Origin: Candidatus Ozemobacteraceae bacterium
Lineage (GTDB): Bacteria > Muiribacteriota > Ozemobacteria > Ozemobacterales > Ozemobacteraceae
Assembly (NCBI GenBank): GCA_035373905.1
Contig: DAOSOK010000070.1
Span: forward strand, 1 to 11,832
Length of the DNA: 11,832 nt
Direction of reading: 5' to 3'
Shown here piece by piece: positions 1 to 5,676 of the stretch (position 1 is its first letter; every line of letters begins with the position of its first letter). A program made the position numbers and the translations under genes. The notes beneath the pieces were generated by a model. That model saw nothing but the letters and a program-made list of their open reading frames with translations, was not told where the DNA came from and did not search any database.

Positions 1-926
1 TGGTCGCCGGCTTCTTCGGGCGGCATCAGGACATGCGCCAGGGGACCGAGCGGTCCCCAGCGATAGGGGGTCATTGCCTCCCGGCGAGGGAAAAACGCGA
101 TGGTATGGATTCCCGCGGCGGCGGCGAGATGCATCGGCCCGGTGGAACCGCCGGCGAATCCGAAGCCCGACGCGAGAAGCGCCGCAAGGTGCGCGGCGTC
201 AGGCGCATCGTCGATCACGGTGAACTCGCCCGGGATGGGGGGGCCGAAGGCTTCGGCCAGGCTTCGCTCGGCCGGGCCCAGGGTGACGACGACCGGCAGT
301 TCGGCGCCGCGGAGCCCCGAAACCAGCTCGACGTACCGGCCCAGCGGCAGGTTGTGTGCCGAACCGCCGTGGCCGGGATGGACGAACACCGGGGGTGTCG
401 TCATGCCAGCGGAGGCAAGACGTCGCGCGGCCCATTCCCTTGTATAGTTATTGATATATAGTTTCGGGAGCGTGCGGGGAGGGGAAAACCCGAGTCCGGT
501 CAGCAGGTCGAGATTGTACTCGGCCTCGTGCTTCTCGTTGCGCGAGCGGTTCTGAACGAGCCGGTGGGTCAGCAGAAACTGCCAGATGTTCGATGCGCGG
601 CCGGCCATGAGGGGAATCCGGGCGAGCCAGCAGGCCGTGATGGCTCTGCCGGACGGATGAACCAGGATGGCGGCGTCCGGCTTGTGCGAGCGAATCTCGC
701 GGACCAGGTCGAGAAAGGGCTGCTGGACGCCATCCGGGTCGTCGAGCAGCACCTCGTCGATGTCGGGATGCCCCAGCAGGAGGGGGGCCGTGTACGAACG
801 GACATGGGCGATGAGCTTCGCCCGAGGGCATAACTGTCGCAGGGCGGTGAACACCGGCAGCGTCAGTACGACATCGCCGATGCGGTCGGTTCGCGATATC
901 AGGATGCTCTCGAGCTGGTGGGTCAT
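1..926 (-). CDS. Family-9 glycosyltransferase (heptosyltransferase-like), 3' end outside window
   Basis: This is a third ADP-heptose:LPS heptosyltransferase-type enzyme (GT9), a cytosolic enzyme that would add a sugar to the growing LPS core. The start ATG at 926-924 shares bases with the TGA of the upstream gene (ATGA). The frame stays open to the left edge, giving 308 residues; GT9 enzymes usually have about 320-350, so only the C-terminal tail should be missing. Seen: the N-terminal SRTDRIGDVVLTLP stretch, whose Asp18 matches the catalytic-base Asp of WaaC; a linker motif PGHGGSA-N-LP where the donor domain begins; and the donor-site signature GGSTGPMHLAAAAG from residue 259. The Shine-Dalgarno is weak (GAG, 5 bases before ATG), which fits coupling to the gene before it. 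It could be a heptosyltransferase III/WaaQ-type enzyme or use another nucleotide sugar; the acceptor cannot be told from sequence. Family call firm, exact substrate not. Confidence 0.9.
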   Translation of the reverse strand, partial: MTHQLESILISRTDRIGDVVLTLPVFTALRQLCPRAKLIAHVRSYTAPLLLGHPDIDEVLLDDPDGVQQPFLDLVREIRSHKPDAAILVHPSGRAITACWLARIPLMAGRASNIWQFLLTHRLVQNRSRNEKHEAEYNLDLLTGLGFSPPRTLPKLYINNYTREWAARRLASAGMTTPPVFVHPGHGGSAHNLPLGRYVELVSGLRGAELPVVVTLGPAERSLAEAFGPPIPGEFTVIDDAPDAAHLAALLASGFGFAGGSTGPMHLAAAAGIHTIAFFPRREAMTPYRWGPLGPLAHVLMPPEEAGD

Positions 927-1321
927 GCGAACTCGATTTCCAGGCTCAGCTTCATGACAAGCGCGTTGCGGTCCGAGATGCCGTAGACGGAGGAGAACGT
1001 TTTTTCGATCAGATTCGAGAGCCATTGCCGGTCTTCATCGCCATGGCTCTGACAATCGATGGCATGGTTCGGACAGCCTTTCGCGGGGGCGGCCCAGCCG
1101 AGCTGCTCGAGCGTCTTCTCCCGTTCCGGCGACAACTGCCGGTCCGGCTCGAGAAATCTGTTGCTGACGGCTTCGACATGGAGATGGGGCGAGTCGATGC
1201 CGCCGGCGATCTGGATGTAATACCCGGTCGCCGGATGATCGATGATCAGGACGTTTCCGGGGCAGCCTTCCGTCTGGAGCCGCCGGATCACGTCGGCGAG
1301 TGGAGCCTGGACGATCAACAT
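923..1321 (-). CDS. Small TY-Chap/YbjN-like protein inside the LPS operon
   Basis: A 132-residue soluble protein with no signal peptide or membrane segment. The middle resembles the TY-Chap domain (T3SS-chaperone/YbjN fold), from memory: a strand GYYIQIAGG (33-41), then HVEAVSNRFLEPDRQLSPE (48-66), LEQLGW (71-76) and a C-terminal helix with a VYGI turn (112-115). TY-Chap proteins are thought to bind peptides or protein partners; none is established as an LPS enzyme. Three cysteines (C20, C83, C90) are present, two in GCPNHAIDC. I chose the ATG at 1321 because AAAGGA lies 8 bases upstream; the frame is open further upstream, but there it overprints the WaaF-like gene. It overlaps the preceding gene by 7 bases and the following GT9 start by 4, so it should be made together with the glycosyltransferases. 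Inference: an accessory or chaperone for a neighbouring enzyme. It could also be an unrelated alpha/beta protein. Confidence 0.8.
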   Translation of the reverse strand: MLIVQAPLADVIRRLQTEGCPGNVLIIDHPATGYYIQIAGGIDSPHLHVEAVSNRFLEPDRQLSPEREKTLEQLGWAAPAKGCPNHAIDCQSHGDEDRQWLSNLIEKTFSSVYGISDRNALVMKLSLEIEFA

Positions 1322-2352
1322 GTTCCGATTCCTTTCGCGAGCAGATTGTCGGCGGCCGCCGTCACGGCATCGACCGTCACGCTTTCCAAGCAGATGCGCG
1401 TTCCGTACCGGCACTCCCGCCGACGGCACGGCGTACCGCCGGGACACGCCCGGCCGCGCACGATGGCGGCGCGTTCGCTCATCGGTCCCGTTCGGGCCAT
1501 GTCGGTCGGGCCGACCGGGACGACCAGGGGGGCGCCGAGGGCCGCCCCAAGATGCATTGTGCCCGAATCGTTGCACGCAAGCAAGCGGGCCCCGGCCAGC
1601 AGGCCAAACAACTCGTCCAGCGTCGTCCGGCCGGCCATGTCCACCGCGCCGGCGCCGATGTCGCTGGCGATCTTCGAGGTCAGCCCGGCCTCCGCCGGCG
1701 AGCCGGAAACGGCGATCGTCACTCCGTGCCGGTCCCGGAGATGCCTGCCGAGAGCGGCAAATCGTTCGGCCGGCCACCGCTTGATTTCCCCGAACGCGGC
1801 GCCGGGAGCGATGACGATATAGCCGATGGTATTGTTCAAACCGAACTTTTTCCGCACGGTTTCGACATCGGCAGAGGAGATGGATTTCAACTCGGGAAAC
1901 GGCGCTGGGCCGTCCGCCGGCCGGTTGCCGGAAACCGTTCCGTCGGTCAGGGCGAGATGAAGGCGGCTTTCGTGAATCGCGTCGGCCCAGGGGGGAACCG
2001 ATGCCGGGTCGTTCAGAAAGAGCCCGCGGCCTTCTCCGATGAACCCCCGACGCCTGACGCCGCCGCACAGAAACGCCAGAAAGGCGCTCCTGAACGAACG
2101 CGGAAGGACGATGATGCGGTCATATCGGCGTCTTCGGATCGCGATGAGTTCCGGCAGGAGGTTCCAGAACGGCTGTTTCGTGTCGAGGCCGACGACGTCG
2201 CCGATGTCGGGAGAAAGGGAATACACCGGCGCGAGCGCCGGTCTTGTGAGTATGTCGACCGGATTTCCGTCGAGCTTCGCGGCGGCGGCCAGGGCCGGGA
2301 AGGACATGACGGCATCGCCGATCCAGTTCAGGCCGAAAAAAAGCGTCTTCAT
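1315..2352 (-). CDS. waaF: Lipopolysaccharide heptosyltransferase II-like (WaaF) GT9 enzyme
   Basis: 345 residues, close to the usual WaaF length of about 348. WaaF transfers the second L-glycero-D-manno-heptose from ADP-heptose to the inner core on the cytoplasmic face. Seen: the N-terminal GLNWIGDAVMSFPAL typical of heptosyltransferase II, with Asp13 as the expected catalytic base; PRSFRSAF (84-91); the donor-domain start APGAAFGEIKRWPAERF (182-198); and NDSGTMHLGAALG (261-273) for nucleotide-sugar binding. The C-terminus carries four cysteines (C303, C309, C314, C321), like the cysteine-rich tail of many WaaF proteins. The start is ATG 2352, with AGGA 7 bases before it; its ATG overlaps the previous TGA by ATGA. 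A longer in-frame start at 2463 only adds residues overprinting the preceding gene. Assignment to WaaF rather than another GT9 rests on the NWIGDAVM motif and context. Confidence 0.9.
   Translation of the reverse strand: MKTLFFGLNWIGDAVMSFPALAAAAKLDGNPVDILTRPALAPVYSLSPDIGDVVGLDTKQPFWNLLPELIAIRRRRYDRIIVLPRSFRSAFLAFLCGGVRRRGFIGEGRGLFLNDPASVPPWADAIHESRLHLALTDGTVSGNRPADGPAPFPELKSISSADVETVRKKFGLNNTIGYIVIAPGAAFGEIKRWPAERFAALGRHLRDRHGVTIAVSGSPAEAGLTSKIASDIGAGAVDMAGRTTLDELFGLLAGARLLACNDSGTMHLGAALGAPLVVPVGPTDMARTGPMSERAAIVRGRACPGGTPCRRRECRYGTRICLESVTVDAVTAAADNLLAKGIGTC
1330..1335 (-). promoter_or_regulatory. Ribosome binding site setting the TY-Chap-like start
   Basis: AAAGGA on the minus strand lies 8 bases before the ATG at 1321, inside the end of the WaaF-like gene. 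It decides the short 132-residue start over much longer in-frame alternatives reaching back to about 2068. Confidence 0.65.
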
Positions 2353-3323
2353 GCTGGATTCCTGGCGAACGAGGCGATATCGGCAGCGAGTGCTTTCCAG
2401 TCGAAATCCCGGCAGGCCCACGTGTGTTCGGGGCACTCCCGGCGCCTGCCGTGGAGACTGCACGGCTTGCAGGGCAGCTCCTTCGAGAAGATCCGCACGC
2501 CCGGGCCGGGAATCGGGGCGAAACCGAGGCAGGGGTCGGTCTGGAAGAAAATCCCCACAACGGGGACTCCGACGGCGCGAGCGAGGTGCATCGGTCCAGA
2601 GTCGGTACTGACGGCCAGCCTTGCGAGCGACATCAGTCCGGGAAGTATCTCGAGCGGCGTTTTTCCCCGAAGATCCACGATGCCATCCCCGGCCGTGATC
2701 GTGCCGTCGGAGTCGCCCATCAGGACGACCGGTTTCGGGAGTGCCTCGAGAAGTGCGCCGATACCGGCCTGTGGGATCGTTTTTCCCCGATGGGCCGCTG
2801 CCGGGTGCAGGATCGTGAAACGCTCCGCCGGCGTCCCGGTCTCACGTTCCAGCCACCCGCGAGCCGCCGCCCGGCATGCATCGGGCAGATTCAGCAGGGC
2901 GTCGCCCGGCAGGGGGACGACCTCAGCAGTACGGGCGTATTTCAGCCATACCTGCTCCGTGTCGGAGGGGCGGATGGGATACCGGTTCCGGGCTGCCGCG
3001 ATCTGCTCGGTCCAGGGTCGTTTCCCGTATCGTCGCACCGGAGCGCCGATGAGCGCCGAGAGCACGACGGACGCAGGCTTCCCCTGGAGGTCGACGACGC
3101 GGGATGGGTGGAGTCGCCTGAGGCGTTTCGCGAGCGGCAGGAGATCGTCGGCTCCGCCCAGGAGATGGACCTGGGCGGCCGGCAGGAACGGCGCCAGGGC
3201 CGCCCAGCGCCCGTGGAGCACCCAGTGGACCTCCCGCCCCGCCCTCGCAAGCGCGCGCGCCGTCGGAACTGCGAGGAGGACGTCCCCCATCGCCGTCAGC
3301 CGTATCAGAACCTCGACGCTCAT
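2349..3323 (-). CDS. Heptosyltransferase I-like (WaaC-type) GT9 enzyme
   Basis: 324 residues, close to the length of WaaC (about 320). The family moves heptose from ADP-heptose to Kdo or heptose of the LPS core in the cytoplasm. Seen: the N-terminal LIRLTAMGDVLLAVPTA with Asp14 in the catalytic-base position; LHPAAAHRGKTIP (172-184) at the start of the donor-binding half; and STDSGPMHLARAVGVP (239-254), the GT9 nucleotide-sugar signature. The tail has a cysteine cluster, C285, C288, C297 and C304, in an LPCKPCSLHGRRRECPEH context. AAAGG lies 5 bases before ATG 3323. The gene is 69 bases downstream of waaA and overlaps the WaaF-like gene by 4. Being next to waaA and before a WaaF-like gene suggests it adds the first heptose to Kdo, but sequence alone cannot separate heptosyltransferases I, II and III, so I give no symbol. 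Confidence 0.88.
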   Translation of the reverse strand: MSVEVLIRLTAMGDVLLAVPTARALARAGREVHWVLHGRWAALAPFLPAAQVHLLGGADDLLPLAKRLRRLHPSRVVDLQGKPASVVLSALIGAPVRRYGKRPWTEQIAAARNRYPIRPSDTEQVWLKYARTAEVVPLPGDALLNLPDACRAAARGWLERETGTPAERFTILHPAAAHRGKTIPQAGIGALLEALPKPVVLMGDSDGTITAGDGIVDLRGKTPLEILPGLMSLARLAVSTDSGPMHLARAVGVPVVGIFFQTDPCLGFAPIPGPGVRIFSKELPCKPCSLHGRRRECPEHTWACRDFDWKALAADIASFARNPA

Positions 3324-3342
3324 TGAGACCTTTCTATGTGGT

Positions 3343-3370
3343 ATGATATAATATTGTCGTTCCGTGGAAA
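3343..3370 (-). promoter_or_regulatory. Possible weak sigma-70-type promoter before the first GT9 gene
   Basis: In the only gap of the LPS block, the minus strand has TTTCCA (3370-3365) and TATCAT (3348-3343) separated by 16 bases, matching 4 of 6 and 5 of 6 consensus positions. The start codon follows about 20 bases after the -10 box. The gap is AT-rich against GC-rich genes on both sides, which raises chance matches. It would allow glycosyltransferase expression independent of waaA. Confidence 0.25.
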
Positions 3371-3392
3371 CTGGCTGGTTCCGAGACCGCCC

Positions 3393-4694
3393 CTACGCGC
3401 GATGCGCCCGTGCTCCCATCTGGGTGCCGTCCTTGTCGGCGGGTAATACGCCCATCTCGTCGAGAGCTTCCAGCGTGCGTTCCGCGGCGCCGGCCATCCG
3501 GCGCTGGACCGAAAGAGCCCGCTGTCCCATCGCGACAAACGCGGGATGGTCGGCGAAAAACTCCTCGAGCGTTTTACCGAGCGAGGCGGTATCGTTCACG
3601 ATTCTGATCCCGTCGCCCTCGACGAGCGCCGCGCGTTCGGACGGGAAGTTCTCCAGGTGCGGGCCCGTGACGAGCGGGACGCCGGCCGCAGCAGGTTCCA
3701 TCAGGTTGTGCCCTCCCCGGGGGATCAGGCTGCCGCCGACGAACGCGAGGTCGGCGGCCATGTACAGCTTCTGGAGCTCTCCGAGCGTGTCGGCGAGCAG
3801 CACCCTTCCGACGGGCGATACGCGGGCCGTCAGTCGGGAGTAGTCGATGTGGCGCGTCTGAAGCAATTTCTCGACGTCGCCGACACGGTTCATGTGCCGC
3901 GGAGCCAGGACGAGCGTTGCATTGACCCGGGGCCAGAGAGGTTCGAGGGCGTCGAGAAGCATCGCCTCTTCCCCCTCGTGCGTCGAGCCGCCCACGATGA
4001 CGAGCCTGCCCGGCGGGATGCCATACGCATCCCTGATGTGTTGCGGGGTGTCGTCCGGCAGTTCGAGGTCGAACTTGAACGGCCCCAGGACACGGATCGT
4101 TTCCGATGGGATTCCGACGGCGCGATACCGTCGCTCGTAGATTCGCTCCTGTGCGAAAACGGCTCGAATACCTGCCAGGCCCGGAGAAAAGAGCGGGTGC
4201 GCGAGCTTTCCCAGACGCACCGTCGATTCGTTTATGCGAGCATTTATAATAATGACTGGAATATTACGCTCGGCGGCGGTCGCGAGAAATACCGGCCAGA
4301 GCTCCGTCTCGCTGATCAGGATCAGGCGCGGTCGCACGATATCGAAAAAAGGGTTCAGAAACTCGGGAAGATCGATGGGAAGCAGACTGGCATGGCCGCT
4401 CAGCCCGTCCGCCAGGATGCGGCGATACCCGTCGAGGGTGGTCGCGGTGCAGACTATCCGTTCCGGGCCGAAGCGGCCCTCGAGGCGTCGGAGAAACGGC
4501 CGGAGGGTGATGATCTCGCCGAGGGATGCTCCGTGGACCCAGATCGTTCCCGCCTCCGGAATCGGCCGTTCTGGGCGGTAATGGCCCTTGCGAAGCTCGA
4601 TTTCCTCGCGTTCGAGGCGCTTCGGGGGGAACGTTTCGAGCCCGCAGACGACGGCGCGAAGCAGACCGCGATAGAAAGAGAGTGCCGTTGTCAT
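3393..4694 (-). CDS. waaA: 3-deoxy-D-manno-octulosonic acid (Kdo) transferase
   Basis: WaaA/KdtA (GT30) moves Kdo from CMP-Kdo to the lipid A precursor at the inner face of the inner membrane; it is the first core step. 433 residues, near the family length of about 425. Seen in order: a short moderately hydrophobic N-terminus that may hold it at the membrane; WVHGASLGE (52-60), whose Glu60 matches the conserved catalytic Glu; LLPIDLPEF (104-112); ISETELWP (127-134); INARINEST (150-158); GPFKFDLELP (204-213); GGSTHEGEE (235-243); GGSLIPRGGHNLMEPAAAG (320-338); and GPHLENF (344-350). All are family hallmarks. I chose ATG 4694 because AGGAGG is 10 bases upstream and its ATG overlaps the lpxL stop (ATGA); an in-frame ATG at 4754 would lie inside lpxL. 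Stop is TAG. Whether it adds one, two or more Kdo residues cannot be read from the sequence. Confidence 0.96.
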   Translation of the reverse strand: MTTALSFYRGLLRAVVCGLETFPPKRLEREEIELRKGHYRPERPIPEAGTIWVHGASLGEIITLRPFLRRLEGRFGPERIVCTATTLDGYRRILADGLSGHASLLPIDLPEFLNPFFDIVRPRLILISETELWPVFLATAAERNIPVIIINARINESTVRLGKLAHPLFSPGLAGIRAVFAQERIYERRYRAVGIPSETIRVLGPFKFDLELPDDTPQHIRDAYGIPPGRLVIVGGSTHEGEEAMLLDALEPLWPRVNATLVLAPRHMNRVGDVEKLLQTRHIDYSRLTARVSPVGRVLLADTLGELQKLYMAADLAFVGGSLIPRGGHNLMEPAAAGVPLVTGPHLENFPSERAALVEGDGIRIVNDTASLGKTLEEFFADHPAFVAMGQRALSVQRRMAGAAERTLEALDEMGVLPADKDGTQMGARAHRA

Positions 4695-5608
4695 GATGTC
4701 GAACCCTCCTTTGCCGGCGGCCGGCTTTTCCAGCGCCGATGCAGCCAGAACCACTGGTCAGGCCGCTTCCTGACCCAGTTTTCGATGATGCGCGTCAGGT
4801 GCTGCGTCAGTTGCAGCCTGCCGCTCTCGTCGTCGGTGAACTCCTCCGGCCGTATGGGCGGCAGGATCTCGATCAGATGCGGGCCTGCGCCCCGCCGGTG
4901 AGCTGCCAGGGCGACGATCGGAGCACGGCTTTTCAGGGCGATCTGTGCGGGCCCCGTGACCGTCGATGCCGGTTCCCCGAGGAAATCCACGAAATACCCC
5001 CGGTCGCCGGCATTCTGATCGGACATCAGAGCGAGGATGTCCCCATTGCGGAGGGTCCGCAGAATCTCGCGCAGGCCGAAGCCGGAATCCGTCGTCAGGG
5101 CGCCGAACCGGCGGCGCATGCGTTCGAACCACGCGTCGACTTCCGGGTTGTTCTGCCGCCTGACCACGGTGGTGACCCGGAACCCGTTCAGACAGAGCCA
5201 CGGCGGCATGAACTCCCAGAGCCCGTAATGCCCCGAAACGATGATGACGCCGCGCCCGAGCGCGTGAGCCTCACGCAGATGCTCCATTCCCACGGCGACG
5301 AACTTTCCCTGGAGCTCCTCGGCGGTCAGAAACGGCAGCGACGCCATTTCCAGGGCATTCTCGAAAAACGACCGGTAGACCTTCCGTGTCATCACCTGCG
5401 CTTCCGCGACGGAAAGAGCGAGATGCCGCTCGAGAGCTGAAAAGACATAATCGCGGCGTAAGCGAAGCATATCAGAGACCAAACAGGTCAGAAATGCCGC
5501 TATCCTCCGCCTGTATTCAAAAGACGCTCGTGCCGCCCTGGCTGCGACCTGGTCGAGCAGCAGGCATTGCAGCCACTGAATCCATTTACACCCCATTGAT
5601 GTTTTCAT
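4691..5608 (-). CDS. lpxL: Lipid A late acyltransferase, LpxL/HtrB family
   Basis: 305 residues, as usual for this family. LpxL-type enzymes add a secondary acyl chain from acyl-ACP to lipid A at the inner membrane, in model species after Kdo addition, which fits the neighbouring waaA. Seen: the HX4E catalytic pair in VSGHYGLWEF (H127, E132); SDQNAGDRGYFVDFLGEP (196-213), the usual DQ...F.G.PA block followed by TGPAQIAL; and the C-terminal motif PDQWFWLHRRWK (283-294). I prefer ATG 5608, with AGGG 5 bases upstream. An in-frame ATG at 5683 would add 25 residues but overlaps the end of the previous gene and lacks a ribosome site; ATG 5596 also lacks one. It overlaps waaA by 4 bases. Which secondary position it acylates (LpxL, LpxM or LpxP type) cannot be told here, so the symbol means the family. 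Confidence 0.92.
   Translation of the reverse strand: MKTSMGCKWIQWLQCLLLDQVAARAARASFEYRRRIAAFLTCLVSDMLRLRRDYVFSALERHLALSVAEAQVMTRKVYRSFFENALEMASLPFLTAEELQGKFVAVGMEHLREAHALGRGVIIVSGHYGLWEFMPPWLCLNGFRVTTVVRRQNNPEVDAWFERMRRRFGALTTDSGFGLREILRTLRNGDILALMSDQNAGDRGYFVDFLGEPASTVTGPAQIALKSRAPIVALAAHRRGAGPHLIEILPPIRPEEFTDDESGRLQLTQHLTRIIENWVRKRPDQWFWLHRRWKSRPPAKEGSTS
4705..4710 (-). promoter_or_regulatory. Strong ribosome binding site of waaA
   Basis: AGGAGG on the minus strand, 10 bases before the waaA ATG at 4694 and inside the end of the lpxL-like gene. It settles the start choice against the in-frame ATG at 4754. Confidence 0.7.
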
Positions 5609-5676
5609 TAATACCCTGATTCCATCTGTCTGAAACCCTGCAAGAAGCTTCACCCTTCGACCTGCGCCGCCGGCAT
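5609..5676 (-). other. Intergenic gap between the giant gene and lpxL; no terminator seen
   Basis: 68 bases. It holds the AGGG ribosome site (5617-5614) and an 8-base palindrome GAAGCTTC (5644-5651), but no GC-rich hairpin followed by a T tract on the minus strand. Transcription may therefore continue from the large gene into the LPS genes. No convincing promoter was seen either. Confidence 0.5.

Noticed and set aside
923..2068. Long version (381 codons) of the TY-Chap-like gene
   Set aside because: Its first 249 codons overprint the WaaF-like gene and are Arg-rich without pattern; a good ribosome site supports the ATG at 1321.
2353..2463. N-terminal extension of the WaaF-like protein
   Set aside because: The added 37 residues overprint the preceding gene, and GT9 proteins begin right at the NWIGDAVM-type motif; AGGA precedes ATG 2352.
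1300..3351. Plus-strand open frame of 683 codons across two GT9 genes
   Set aside because: It is antisense to two genes with clear family motifs, its translation is Arg/Ala/Gly-rich with no domain pattern, and long antisense frames are expected in GC-rich coding DNA.
4695..4754. N-terminal extension of WaaA
   Set aside because: It lies inside lpxL and no ribosome site supports it; AGGAGG before ATG 4694 does.
3546..4901. Plus-strand open frame of 451 codons across waaA and the end of lpxL
   Set aside because: Antisense shadow of waaA, whose motifs are intact; the translation is highly charged and low in recognisable structure.
5644..5651. Palindrome GAAGCTTC as part of a terminator
   Set aside because: Only 8 bases, no loop and no following T tract on the transcribed strand.
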